From Fibrobacter succinogenes (GTDB taxonomy: Bacteria; Fibrobacterota; Fibrobacteria; Fibrobacterales; Fibrobacteraceae): a stretch of 64,000 nucleotides of DNA. The stretch covers positions 108,567-172,566 of the forward strand of contig CACWPM010000003.1 in assembly GCA_902762795.1 (NCBI GenBank), read 5' to 3'. The notes under the pieces were generated by a model that was given only the letters and a program-made list of their open reading frames with translations, was not told where the DNA came from and did no database searches. This document shows, piece after piece, positions 8,835 to 17,866 of the stretch. Position 1 is the first letter of the stretch. Each line of letters begins with the position of its first letter. The position numbers were made by a program, and so were the translations under genes.

Positions 8835-9755
8835 ATGGCCATTTATAACAACATTCTTGAAACGATTGGCAATACGCCACTCGTCCGCATCAACAAGCTC
8901 AACAAGGGTGATGCCGAAGTCTATGTGAAACTCGAAATGTTCAACCCGCTCGGTAGCGCAAAAGACCGCGTAGCGTTAAGCATGATTGAAGCCGCTGAAC
9001 GCGAAGGCAAGCTCAAGCCGGGGGCGCTCATCATTGAACCGACGAGCGGTAACACGGGTGTGGGTCTTGCTTATGTCGGTGCCGTCAAGGGCTACAAGGT
9101 CGTGCTCACGATGCCGGATTCTATGAGTATGGAACGCCGTATGCTTTTGAAATCGCTTGGCGCCGAAGTGGTGTTGACCGAGGGCGCTAAGGGCATGGCT
9201 GGCTGCATTGCAAAGGCAAACGAAATCGCAGCCGCTAATCCGGGGAGCTTCATTCCGCAGCAGTTCGACAATCCGGCAAACCCGGAAGCGCATTACCGCA
9301 CGACAGGTCCTGAAATTTGGCGCGATACGGACGGCAAGGTGGACGTGTTTATCGCGACCGCAGGCACGGGCGGAACTGTTTCTGGCACGGCGAAGTACCT
9401 CAAGGAAAAGAACCCGAACGTCTACGTGATTGCGATTGAACCGGACGATTCTCCGATGATTTCGAAGGGTGTCGCGGGTCCGCATAAGATTCAGGGCATC
9501 GGTGCAAACTTTGTCCCCAAGAATTACGATTCGAAGGTGATTGACGAGGTGTACCTCACGAGTACCGAGAAGGCGGGGAATACTGCTCGCGCTGCCGCTG
9601 CCGAAGAAGGAATCTTTGTCGGGATTTCGTCGGGAGCTGCTTTGGAATGTGCGCTCACCGTTGCAAAGCGCTCGGAATTCAAGGGCAAGCGCATTGTCGC
9701 AGTGCTCCCGGATACCGGTGAACGTTACCTCAGCACCTGGCTCTGGAACACGTAA
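8835..9755 (+). CDS. cysK: Cysteine synthase A (O-acetylserine sulfhydrylase)
   Basis: 306 residues, the usual CysK length. It makes L-cysteine from O-acetylserine and sulfide using PLP. The PLP lysine is Lys43 in NPLGSAKDR. The asparagine loop is TSGNTG (70-75), the phosphate-binding loop is GTGGTVSG (about 177-184), and the C-terminal block is LPDTGERYLST. The NNILETIGNTPLV start is characteristic. It is monocistronic between an upstream hairpin and a shared downstream terminator. The hairpin before the start may control translation. Confidence 0.95.
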   Translation: MAIYNNILETIGNTPLVRINKLNKGDAEVYVKLEMFNPLGSAKDRVALSMIEAAEREGKLKPGALIIEPTSGNTGVGLAYVGAVKGYKVVLTMPDSMSMERRMLLKSLGAEVVLTEGAKGMAGCIAKANEIAAANPGSFIPQQFDNPANPEAHYRTTGPEIWRDTDGKVDVFIATAGTGGTVSGTAKYLKEKNPNVYVIAIEPDDSPMISKGVAGPHKIQGIGANFVPKNYDSKVIDEVYLTSTEKAGNTARAAAAEEGIFVGISSGAALECALTVAKRSEFKGKRIVAVLPDTGERYLSTWLWNT

Positions 9756-9895
9756 CTGAAAGTACGCTCGCTTCGGTAAACTCGGCGATCTAGACTTTCG
9801 TTCGTCATCAATCGCGATGACTGGCTCAGCGATATTTATTTACATTAGTCATCCTGAGCGAACGCGAAAGATCTAGTGAAATTCCTAAAAAGGAA

Positions 9896-9924
9896 AATGC
9901 CGACTCATGAAGTCGGCATTTCTA
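9896..9924. terminator. Bidirectional terminator between cysK and the CotH-like gene
   Basis: Arms AATGCCGACT and AGTCGGCATT around CATGA. A T-rich run follows on the plus strand and TTTTCC on the minus strand. It lies between two convergent genes. Confidence 0.75.
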
Positions 9925-9948
9925 TTAAGTGAGGAATTCTCTTAATAG

Positions 9949-11799
9949 TTATCTCGAAAGCATTTTGCCGTTGAGCGTTGCAATCCAATGCTTGTCTCTT
10001 GCTTTGGCCGGAATGGTCAGGCTGGTGACGCCCGTTTTGATTTGGGTCTTGTACAGCACGGCTCCGTTCAGGTCAACAAGGGCGAACGTTCCACCCCAAT
10101 TCGTATGAATTTCAAGAACGTTACCGTTTACGTCATAGAAATTCATCGGAGAGAGTCTGCTGAAATTGTCATACAAAGCTTCTGTAGTGTCGTGTCCCTG
10201 CTTGATGGTGTCCTTTGGAATTGTATCCTTTGGAATGGTATCCTTGGCAAGCGTGTCAACTTTTACAGTATCCTTCTGCCAATCGGGTTCGTGAATGGAG
10301 GGGTCCACAGGTGCGGTTACAACGGGTTGTGCCGGTTCCGTAAATCCAAATTTCTGGTCCATCCACTGCATTCTTTCTTTCATCTTCTTGCGGAGATGTT
10401 CCACTTCGCCGTCCCAGGTGTTGGCGTTGTTTCCGCCCATGCCCATCTTCATGCCGGAGCTTCCGCTGCCGTTACAGTATTTCATTGGCTGCGGGTCAGT
10501 GTCGCCCTGGCCGCTGTTTTGCCCTAGGTTCGGCCAACGCTTGAAGTTTCTGTCGGCTGCGCTCTTCAGATATGTCTTCATGGAATCCAGGTAGGCGTCC
10601 ATGACTTTGGTGTGCCAAACGCCACTACGGAGCTCTGCCCAGCGTTTTTTCATTTCGCTCTGGTAATCGCTTCTCTTCCACAGTCCGATGAGCCAGTTCG
10701 GGGCTTTCAGGCTACCCATGCCGCCGCCGCCGAAGCCGAAACCGCCGCCAAAGCCGCCGCCCATGCCGCCTTTGCTTTCAATTTGCCAGCTGTTGCCTCC
10801 GCCGCCCATGCCCATCATGCCGCCATTGCTCATGGCGAGGTTGAAGTCCCACGGTGGGCCAAGTGTCACTTTGCCTTCCTTGAATTCCTTGCCGTTCTTG
10901 CCGCCCTTGTTTTTGGGCTTGTACAAGAAGAAGCTGCACCAGTAGGAGTCGCCATTGTTGGTGATTTCCTGATGCAAGACGTAGTCGACGGCAGAAGCGA
11001 GATCCACATATTTTTCGAATCCGTCACCGTTCTTGCCGTTCTTGAACAAAGCTTCAAGGTCGTTCAAGTATTTCTTCAGGTATTCTTCCTGTTCTTTTTG
11101 AATGTTCGCTTTCTTGGGATAGTGCAAAATGACGTTCAAACCGTCGGAGGTGTTGAAACCTTCGGCTTGGATGCCGCCCTGGTTGTTGCTGCCGCCGCCG
11201 CCGGTATTGGTTCCGACTTTGTCAAATGCCCAAAGGTAACCACCGGTAAGGCTGTCGCCGGCAATGTCTGTTTCTTTGAGCTTGCTGATGTTCACGCGGT
11301 ACTTGCCGCGCTTGATTTTTTCAACCATCACATACACACCACGGTACACTCCGTTGATGTAGAGGTCGAAATGCTTGGTGCGCGGAGCGTAACGGCCTGC
11401 CTGCCTAAAGAGCCAGTAGGCGAGTGCGTTGCGCAACATGCTCTTGTCTACATAGGGGCCGTGCAGCACCCAGTCGTCGCTGGGCGGGAGCCCGAACATG
11501 CTCACGTCCGTGCCTTCGCCCTTATCGTCGCGAATCTCGATGCTGTAGCCAGGCTTGGGGAACATGGCGGAAGACTGACCGCGAACCTTGATGCCGATGT
11601 CATAGAGGGTTCCCTTGGCACTGTCGGCCACGTTGTTGGTCTTGCCGTCCAATACCCTCATTGTAGCGGGAATTTTGTCGGTGACCTTGTTGTCTAGGCA
11701 CTTTTGTTTGGTGTCAACAAAAATAATTGGTAAATCGTATGTTTGCGCAAGAGTTAATCCTGCTGCAAAACATGTCGATAAAATGATTTTTTTTATCAT
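9949..11799 (-). CDS. Secreted CotH-like (kinase-fold) protein
   Basis: 616 residues from the ATG at 11797-11799, which begins the signal peptide MIKKIILSTCFAAGLTLAQ; AAGGAG lies 12 bases upstream. The body matches the CotH family: VRGQSSAMFPKPGYSIEIRD, DDWVLHGPYVDKSMLRNALAYWLFRQAGRYAPRT in segments, YRGVYVMVEKIKR, and GPPWDFNLAMS. The family has an atypical protein-kinase fold. A very Gly/Met-rich loop (about 50 residues) is inserted near the middle, and TIPKDTIPKDT repeats near 550 act as a linker to a T9SS-like C-terminal domain. CotH-type proteins are frequent among Fibrobacter secreted proteins; the substrate is unknown. Confidence 0.8.
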   Translation of the reverse strand: MIKKIILSTCFAAGLTLAQTYDLPIIFVDTKQKCLDNKVTDKIPATMRVLDGKTNNVADSAKGTLYDIGIKVRGQSSAMFPKPGYSIEIRDDKGEGTDVSMFGLPPSDDWVLHGPYVDKSMLRNALAYWLFRQAGRYAPRTKHFDLYINGVYRGVYVMVEKIKRGKYRVNISKLKETDIAGDSLTGGYLWAFDKVGTNTGGGGSNNQGGIQAEGFNTSDGLNVILHYPKKANIQKEQEEYLKKYLNDLEALFKNGKNGDGFEKYVDLASAVDYVLHQEITNNGDSYWCSFFLYKPKNKGGKNGKEFKEGKVTLGPPWDFNLAMSNGGMMGMGGGGNSWQIESKGGMGGGFGGGFGFGGGGMGSLKAPNWLIGLWKRSDYQSEMKKRWAELRSGVWHTKVMDAYLDSMKTYLKSAADRNFKRWPNLGQNSGQGDTDPQPMKYCNGSGSSGMKMGMGGNNANTWDGEVEHLRKKMKERMQWMDQKFGFTEPAQPVVTAPVDPSIHEPDWQKDTVKVDTLAKDTIPKDTIPKDTIKQGHDTTEALYDNFSRLSPMNFYDVNGNVLEIHTNWGGTFALVDLNGAVLYKTQIKTGVTSLTIPAKARDKHWIATLNGKMLSR

Positions 11800-11932
11800 A
11801 AGAGATGTACACTCCTTTTCCATCTCGCATAAAAATAAACGCACCCATATTAATTAGGTGTGTTTATAAATGTTTACGTGCGTTTTTCGTTTATAGCTTT
11901 ACAACAGTTGTAAATTTTGTGAAAAACAGGAA

Positions 11933-13117
11933 TTATGCTTTTATTCGTAGTCGTGCATATTCGTAAAGGCCAAGCGATAGCGCTACAGATGCGTTATAGG
12001 AATGGGCTTCGGGCTTCATTGGAATGCGGAGAACGGCGTCGCACTGTTTTCTGATGAACGGGGGGAGGCCCACGTCTTCACCACCGACGGCGAGCACCAC
12101 ATGGTCAGCAAAATCAAAGCCGGCAAGGTTTGTTTCTGTGTCGGCATCGAGACCCAAAATCTGGTAGCCCGCCATCTTGAGTTCGCCAATGGCGCCTTCA
12201 AGATTGTCCGGACGGCAGATGCGGAGCTTTTCGAGCGCTCCTGCGGATGTGCGGGCAACGCTTGGCGTAATGCCGCACATTCCCTTTGCGGGGAGGAGCA
12301 GAATATCGACTCCTAGGGCGAGGCTGCTACGGATGCAGGCACCGAGGTTACGCGGATCTTCGATGTTTGTCGCGACGGCAATCAGCTTCTTTTCGCCGGT
12401 ATCGCGGGCCTTGAAAAATTCTTCGCGGACGTCCATCCAGTTTAGGAGTTCCTTCTCGTTCATGAGGGCGACAACACCGTGGTTCGGGCGGGCATAGCTA
12501 TCGAGAATCTTTGAATCGACTTGCTGCACGTGCACGTGAGCGCGTTTGGCGAGTTTCTGGAGTTCATAGAGCTTTGGGTTGCCGGACTTGTGCATGAAGA
12601 GCACTCGGTGGACCTGCAACGGGTTTTTGTTCAAAAGTTCTTCGACTTCCTTGATGCCTCCCACGGCGACTTGCGGTGCAGCATCGGCGTCACCGACTGC
12701 GGGTACGATGTTGTCCTGAATGGCGCGACGGTCATCAAATGTAGGGCGATCGTTTAAACTACGGCGTTCTGCGGGGATGTCTCGACGATCGGCATTGAAA
12801 CTGCGCTCGTTGTCGAAACGATGTTCTTCAAAACGGCTCGGGCGACCTCCAAAATTGTCGCGGTCACGGCGGAGGTGGGCTTGGCTTCCGATGCCACCAC
12901 GGCGTTCAGAAGGAAATTCACGGCGCTCGCCAAAGCTACGGCGCTCTGGACGTTCACCAAAGCCGCGATTTTCATGGTCATTGTGCGGTGCGGGGGCTTC
13001 GTCCGGGTGTTCGCGGTTGAACTTGTTTTCATCAAAATTCGGGCGCGGGGAGCGGCCAAAATTGCGCTTGCGATCGTTGCCAAAACCGCGACGGCTATCG
13101 TCATTGTTGAAACTCAT
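11933..13117 (-). CDS. rlmB: SpoU/TrmH-family rRNA 2'-O-methyltransferase (RlmB-like) with RG-rich N-terminus
   Basis: 394 residues. The C-terminal ~240 residues carry a substrate-binding domain (VEELLNKNPLQVHRVLFM) and a SPOUT knot with all three motifs: ATNIEDPRNLGACIRSS, VLAVGGEDVGLP, and MKPEAHSYNASVALSLGLYEYARLR. This is typical of 23S rRNA Gm2251 methyltransferase. The first ~145 residues are low complexity, rich in Arg, Asp, Asn, Phe and Gly (FGERPERRSFGERREF). This tail is absent from E. coli RlmB and may bind RNA (inference). TrmH specificity cannot be excluded. Confidence 0.85.
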   Translation of the reverse strand: MSFNNDDSRRGFGNDRKRNFGRSPRPNFDENKFNREHPDEAPAPHNDHENRGFGERPERRSFGERREFPSERRGGIGSQAHLRRDRDNFGGRPSRFEEHRFDNERSFNADRRDIPAERRSLNDRPTFDDRRAIQDNIVPAVGDADAAPQVAVGGIKEVEELLNKNPLQVHRVLFMHKSGNPKLYELQKLAKRAHVHVQQVDSKILDSYARPNHGVVALMNEKELLNWMDVREEFFKARDTGEKKLIAVATNIEDPRNLGACIRSSLALGVDILLLPAKGMCGITPSVARTSAGALEKLRICRPDNLEGAIGELKMAGYQILGLDADTETNLAGFDFADHVVLAVGGEDVGLPPFIRKQCDAVLRIPMKPEAHSYNASVALSLGLYEYARLRIKA

Positions 13118-13324
13118 TTTCTGGATTCTCCGTTTTTAGTCGACTCGACCCCAATGTTGGGATCGCTTATGTTGTTTTTTGAGTCCGGCCCTGATGCATG
13201 TCATCCTCCGAAGGAGGTTCCATGCTATTCTGCTTTACCTTTGGGCGGTCTTCTCCTTTAAAAATTTAGCATTCGCGTGCAGTTCAAAATTTACATTCGT
13301 AGAATTCGCATGTCTTGTTGCGTG

Positions 13325-13909
13325 CTAGTACTTTTCTCTACAAGCAATTACTGTGTGCATCTTCACGTCGGTTTCTTTTTGCTCAAGCGGTTCTTTGGAA
13401 AGCTGTGCCGGAGTCATGATGCCTGCTTTGAACGAATTCGGGTACTTGGCGAGGAACCTGTCATAGTAGCCCTTGCCGTGCCCTTGTCTACTCCCGTCCC
13501 AGTTGAACTTGACACCGGGAACCAGGAACACCGGAATGTCCCCTTCGAACATTTCGATGCATTCGCGGGGCTCCATAATACCATAGTGTCCCTTGACCAA
13601 GTCCTTCTTGAGATTGCTTATTTTGTAAAAATTCATGATGCCGTCACCCTCGCATTTGGGTAGCAACAAGCGGCCCTCGATTGCTAGTTCTTCAAGGATG
13701 GGCATGATATTGGGTTCGCCTTTGAGAGGGTAAAATGCGGCGATGTTCCTTGCATCGTGGTAGCCCGGAATGTCGTGGATTTCCTGCCACGGTTCCTTGA
13801 TGATGTCGTCGCCCTTTTTCATGCGGCGCATCTTCAAAATCATCTCGACAATGGGACTGCTGCCGAAAATCAGCAACACTAAGATTACAATAACGATGGA
13901 CGCAGCCAT
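13325..13909 (-). CDS. 5-formyltetrahydrofolate cyclo-ligase family protein with N-terminal membrane anchor
   Basis: 194 residues. The signature VPGVKFNWDGSRQGHGKGYYDRFL (given here as VPGVKF and GHGKGYYDRFL blocks) is that of 5,10-methenyltetrahydrofolate synthetase, which converts 5-formyl-THF to methenyl-THF with ATP. The AAFYPLKGEPNI block also fits. The first ~20 residues are instead a strongly hydrophobic helix (IVIVILVLLIFG), not seen in ordinary members. AAAGG lies 8 bases before the ATG. It lies in a minus-strand group with rnd upstream and rlmB downstream. Confidence 0.8.
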   Translation of the reverse strand: MAASIVIVILVLLIFGSSPIVEMILKMRRMKKGDDIIKEPWQEIHDIPGYHDARNIAAFYPLKGEPNIMPILEELAIEGRLLLPKCEGDGIMNFYKISNLKKDLVKGHYGIMEPRECIEMFEGDIPVFLVPGVKFNWDGSRQGHGKGYYDRFLAKYPNSFKAGIMTPAQLSKEPLEQKETDVKMHTVIACREKY

Positions 13910-13933
13910 TTAAAAAACCTTTATTATGATGCT

Positions 13934-15094
13934 CTATTCTTCATCACCAATGCGCTTTGCTGTTGGCAACTTGTCACGCAAAATCTCGTTCCAGAGGCCT
14001 TGCTGCCAGTGCATCAAGTGAGCTTCTTCGTAACGCTTTTCCCAAGGAATGTTCCCCGGCGCGGCAAGCCAAATCAACTGTGACTTGTTTGCGAGGAGCG
14101 CTGCATCGATTTTCAGCTCTTCTGCTTTTTCGTCACGCCATGTCTTGAGTGCGTTGAGCAAGTCCGAATGCGGGATGACTGGCGGTGGTGGAGCCTTGGG
14201 AAGTCGCATGGGCCAATCGCATTCCGGAACGGCGGCAGCTTCGCGGAGCATGTTGAGGAAAGATTCCAGTCGGTCTCCCTTGAAATTGCGCGGGAGCTTG
14301 GGGAGAAACTTCTCATCGACATCCGGGAAGTGCGAATTCTGGGCGTTCACAATCGCAAGCATTAGCTCGGACTGCATTACCTTATAAGGCGGCCGGTCGA
14401 GTTCCGCGGCTTGCTTCTCGCGCCATTCCCACAAGTGTTTGAGTATGTTTAGTGCGCATGGTCCGTAAATGCTTGAACCCGTAATGCGCCATGGATCTTT
14501 TTTAGGGGCGTTTGGGGTCCTTGCGTGTTCGATAAGTGCGTTGCATTGCTCCGTAAGCCAGCACATTCGCCCGGCCTGTTGAAGCTTTTCTGCTAAAATG
14601 GCACAAAGCTCGTGAAGGTAGAATGTATCGTGGATGGCGTATTCGCACATGTCCAGTGAAAGTGGTCGGATGGTCCAGTCGGCTCTCTGGTTTTCCTTCT
14701 TGAGCTCGTCGCCAAAATATTCCTTGACCAAGTCGGCGAGTCCGAGGTGCTGTTCGCCCAAAATTTTAGCAGCGAGCATTGTATCGAATATACTTTTTGG
14801 AGAAAATCCGTAAGTCTGCCACAAAAGTCTCAGGTCGTAGTCGGCACCGTGGAAAATCAGCGTCTGCATTGCACGCGCCTTGAACAGCGGTGCAAGGTCC
14901 AGTCCACAAAGCGGGTCTACAATATAATGGTGTTCGCCAATGGTAATCTGGATAAGACAGAGACGAGCCGTGTAATGGTACATGGAATCCGCTTCGGTGT
15001 CGACTGCGGCCATGTCATAGAGCTCCAAATCCGCAAGCAAATCTGCTAGCGATTCTTCGCTATCTACCAATATGTATTTCTCGTCTTTCATCAT
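13934..15094 (-). CDS. rnd: Ribonuclease D
   Basis: 386 residues from the first of two adjacent ATGs (15092-15094); the longer frame adds an unlikely hydrophobic head. The 3'-5' exonuclease DEDD domain is present: AAVDTEADS (Asp32, Glu34), FHGADYDLRLL, FDTMLAAKIL, and a final YAIHDTFYL. The remaining ~190 residues would hold HRDC-type helical domains. RNase D trims tRNA 3' ends. No clear ribosome site. It is transcribed divergently from the lone nuclease gene and trpS. Confidence 0.9.
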   Translation of the reverse strand: MMKDEKYILVDSEESLADLLADLELYDMAAVDTEADSMYHYTARLCLIQITIGEHHYIVDPLCGLDLAPLFKARAMQTLIFHGADYDLRLLWQTYGFSPKSIFDTMLAAKILGEQHLGLADLVKEYFGDELKKENQRADWTIRPLSLDMCEYAIHDTFYLHELCAILAEKLQQAGRMCWLTEQCNALIEHARTPNAPKKDPWRITGSSIYGPCALNILKHLWEWREKQAAELDRPPYKVMQSELMLAIVNAQNSHFPDVDEKFLPKLPRNFKGDRLESFLNMLREAAAVPECDWPMRLPKAPPPPVIPHSDLLNALKTWRDEKAEELKIDAALLANKSQLIWLAAPGNIPWEKRYEEAHLMHWQQGLWNEILRDKLPTAKRIGDEE

Positions 15095-15202
15095 TTGGAA
15101 AAGAAATGTAATTAAAAGAAATAAAATGTGTATCATGTTATTGCTGAATTGCATAAAACACGACATATTTCAGCGGAAAATGGATTTTTGAAAAAGCTTT
15201 CG

Positions 15203-15505
15203 CTGATTTTGGGCGATTTTTACGTAAGAAATGTGCGATTTCTTGCACTCTTTACGTAAAATTTGTAACAAATTAAACAAACTTGCGCCCAAATTTGTCC
15301 CCAAAATAGGGACATTGCGATTTTTGGCATGCGAAATAGGGCTGTTCTCGTCCGAAAAGAACATTTTGAGGGCTGAAATGAAGGCGCTTTACGTAGAATC
15401 TTGAATTTTATTGTTGATAAACTAAAAATTTTACGTAAGATTTTGGCTTTTCGGACGTTTTTTTACGTAAAAAACAGCGTTTTTTCAATTTCGGCTTTTT
15501 TTACG
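15203..15505. repeat. ~300-bp direct repeat, left copy
   Basis: Starts CTGATTTTGGGCGATTTT and ends in ATTTCGGCTTTTTTTACG. It aligns along its whole length with 16475-16766, with point changes and small indels. Inside are repeated (T)TTACGTAA elements. No gene is supported in 15095-15610. Confidence 0.8.
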
Positions 15506-15610
15506 CATTGTTAATTTGTATATTAAAGTGGTTCCTATATCAGTTCTTATATCCTTTTTTAAATCGCTTCGTTTATGAAATAGCCATTATAGTACGGCGA
15601 GGGTATTTAA

Positions 15611-16441
15611 ATGAACATGATGAAATTAGATGGGAGCGCTCTCTCTGTTGATAGTATCTTGTCTCAAGCTCAAAAAAGAATTGATGATCTTCAGCAGGTT
15701 ATTGATTTCTTACAGGTGCAATTGGAAAGGGCTCCGGAGGGGACTCTTTATGGCACGAGCAGTCATTCTCAGGTGCAATGGCAACGTATTGTAGGGGCGA
15801 AGCGCTTCTATTTGTCCAAGGGCAAAACGAAATTGATTCGGGCTCTTGCTCAAAAGAAATACAATACTTTGCTTCTGGATGATTTTAAACGGCAGAGGAG
15901 CGCTTTGGACCAATTGGTGAATTCCTATGATCCGCAAAATGGTGAAAAAACTTTTATGTCCATGGGGGAACGGTGGAGGGAACAAATTGCGCCGCTAAAT
16001 ATTCCTGATTCGGATTTTGCGGATTTATGGCAGAGCCAGCGCTATAGGGGGAAACCTATTGAAAAAACTGGACTTTTGACCGCAAAGGGGGAGTGCGTTC
16101 GCTCGAAATCAGAGATTATAATTGCCGATGTTTTAGCAAGCTTAGGCGTTCCTTATCGCTATGAGTTTCCGCATGAGTTGAAAAGCGTGGAATCATCGCA
16201 TTGCGTTAAGGTTTATCCTGATTTTACTTGTTTGAATGTTCATACCCGTAGGGAGTTTGTGTGGGAACATTTTGGAATGATGGATGATGCTGAATATGCT
16301 CAAAATGCCGTTGTGAAAATCGAAATGTATCAAAATAGCGGGTATTTCCTTGGGGACAATTTCATATTTACGATGGAAACTCATGATAAACCATTAAATT
16401 CCCAAATGGTGAGAATGCTTGTAAAAAAATATCTAATGTAA
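15611..16441 (+). CDS. Lone PD-(D/E)XK-like nuclease, bracketed by direct repeats
   Basis: 276 residues; GAGGG lies 7 bases before the ATG. The N-terminal part is coiled-coil-like (about 15-40). The C-terminal part reads as a restriction-type nuclease core: Glu168 in VRSKSE, Asp204 in VYPDF, and Glu219-His220 in REFVWEHFGMMD, ending with LGDNFIFTMET. This E...D...E-H arrangement occurs in uncharacterised Vsr/restriction-like proteins. No methyltransferase lies nearby. ~300-bp direct repeats on both sides suggest insertion with duplication (inference). Target unknown. Confidence 0.6.
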   Translation: MNMMKLDGSALSVDSILSQAQKRIDDLQQVIDFLQVQLERAPEGTLYGTSSHSQVQWQRIVGAKRFYLSKGKTKLIRALAQKKYNTLLLDDFKRQRSALDQLVNSYDPQNGEKTFMSMGERWREQIAPLNIPDSDFADLWQSQRYRGKPIEKTGLLTAKGECVRSKSEIIIADVLASLGVPYRYEFPHELKSVESSHCVKVYPDFTCLNVHTRREFVWEHFGMMDDAEYAQNAVVKIEMYQNSGYFLGDNFIFTMETHDKPLNSQMVRMLVKKYLM

Positions 16442-16474
16442 ATAAAGTAATTTATGGCATTGCAGGGCCGATTC

Positions 16475-16766
16475 TCAATTTTGGGCGATTTTTACGTAAG
16501 AAATGTGCGTTTTCGTGCGGTTTTTACGTAAAATTTACAACAAATTAAGTTAATTGAGCGTTACGAATAGGGTTTTCGTGGGTTTTGGCGTGCGAAAATG
16601 GTAGGTCTTCGTCCGAAAAGGACATTTTGGGTGCTGATTTGGAGGCGTTTTTCGTAAAATTTTGAATTTTGTTACTAATAAACTAAAAAAATTTACGTAA
16701 GATTTTGGCTTTTCGGATGTTTTTTACGTAAAAACAGCGTTTTTTTTCAATTTCGGCTTTTTTTTT
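16475..16766. repeat. ~300-bp direct repeat, right copy
   Basis: Counterpart of 15203-15505, with the same order of blocks: TTTTGGGCG, TTTTTACGTAAGAAATGTGCG, TCGTCCGAAAA, ACATTTTG, TTTACGTAAGATTTTGGC. It ends about 100 bases before trpS and fills most of the 16442-16867 gap. No gene is supported inside. Confidence 0.8.
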
Positions 16767-16867
16767 GTGTTGTGAAAATGCGTTTTAAACCTGCTTTGCT
16801 GCAGATTTGCGGAGTTTCGCAATTGTTTTGCATTCGCGACTATCTAAAATTTCCTAAATTGCTCCCC

Positions 16868-17863
16868 ATGAAAAAGATTTCTCTTACTGGTATCAAGCCG
16901 ACGGGCACCCCCCATCTCGGCAACTATGTGGGCGCTATCCGCCCGGCTCTTGAACTTACGAAGACTTACGACACGGTCTATTTTATCGCGGACTATCACG
17001 CTTTGACGACTGTGCAGAACGGCGCCGAAATGCGCGCGAACATCTACAAGGTCGCAGCCACTTGGCTCGCTCTCGGCCTTAACCCCGAAGAATCCCTGTT
17101 CTACAAGCAGAGTGATATTCCTGAAATCTTTGAACTTAGCTGGGCTCTCAGCTGCTTCACGCCGAAGGGCTTCATGAACCGTGCCCACGCCTACAAGGCC
17201 AAGGTCGAAGCCAACACTGCCGCTGGTGTTGATGTGGACTCCAACGTGAACATGGGCCTTTACTGCTACCCGTGCCTCATGGATGCCGATATCCTCATGT
17301 TCAGCGCCGACATCGTGCCGGTGGGCAAGGACCAGAAGCAACACGTCGAATTTGCGCGCGATATCGCCATCAAGTTCAACAAGCACTTTGGCGAAAACGT
17401 GTTCACCGTTCCGGAACCGGTTTTCCAGGAATCCACCGGTGTCATCCCGGGTCTCGACGGCCGCAAGATGAGCAAGTCCTACGACAACTACATCGACATC
17501 TTCCTCGAACCGAAGGCTCTCAAGAAGCGTCTCGGCAAGATCGTGACGAACTCCCAGGGCATCGAAGAACCGAAGGATCCGGATACTTGCAATGTGTTTA
17601 AGTTGTACAAGCTCTTTGCAACGCCGGAACAGACCGAAGCTCTCGCCGCCCGCTACCGCGCCGGCGGCATGGGCTGGGGACATGCCAAGCAGGAACTCCA
17701 GAACGTCCTCGAAGAACATCTCGGTGCCGCCCGCGAAAAGTACTTCTACTTGCTCGACCATACCGACGAAATCGAAAAGATTCTCGCTTACGGCAAGGAA
17801 CGCGCCCGCGCCAAGGCCAAGGTCATGATGGACCGCGTCCGTCATCTGTTAGGAACTTACTAA
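16868..17863 (+). CDS. trpS: Tryptophanyl-tRNA synthetase
   Basis: 331 residues from the ATG at 16868; the longer frame from 16772 runs into repeat-derived sequence. Class I signatures: TGTPHLGNY (HIGH-like) near the start and GRKMSKSYDN (KMSKS). YCYPCLMDADILMF and VPVGKDQKQHVEFARDIA are family blocks. It charges tRNA-Trp with tryptophan. Codons are strongly biased to C-ending forms, as expected of a highly expressed gene, in contrast to the AT-rich nuclease gene before it. Confidence 0.95.
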   Translation: MKKISLTGIKPTGTPHLGNYVGAIRPALELTKTYDTVYFIADYHALTTVQNGAEMRANIYKVAATWLALGLNPEESLFYKQSDIPEIFELSWALSCFTPKGFMNRAHAYKAKVEANTAAGVDVDSNVNMGLYCYPCLMDADILMFSADIVPVGKDQKQHVEFARDIAIKFNKHFGENVFTVPEPVFQESTGVIPGLDGRKMSKSYDNYIDIFLEPKALKKRLGKIVTNSQGIEEPKDPDTCNVFKLYKLFATPEQTEALAARYRAGGMGWGHAKQELQNVLEEHLGAAREKYFYLLDHTDEIEKILAYGKERARAKAKVMMDRVRHLLGTY

Positions 17864-17866
17864 TAA

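Noticed and set aside
10612..11697. 361-codon open frame on the plus strand
   Set aside because: Antisense shadow of the CotH-like gene, rich in Ala/Val as expected from the complementary frame.
16844..17845. 333-codon minus-strand frame over trpS
   Set aside because: Caused by the C-ending codon bias of trpS; the plus-strand frame has all TrpRS signatures.
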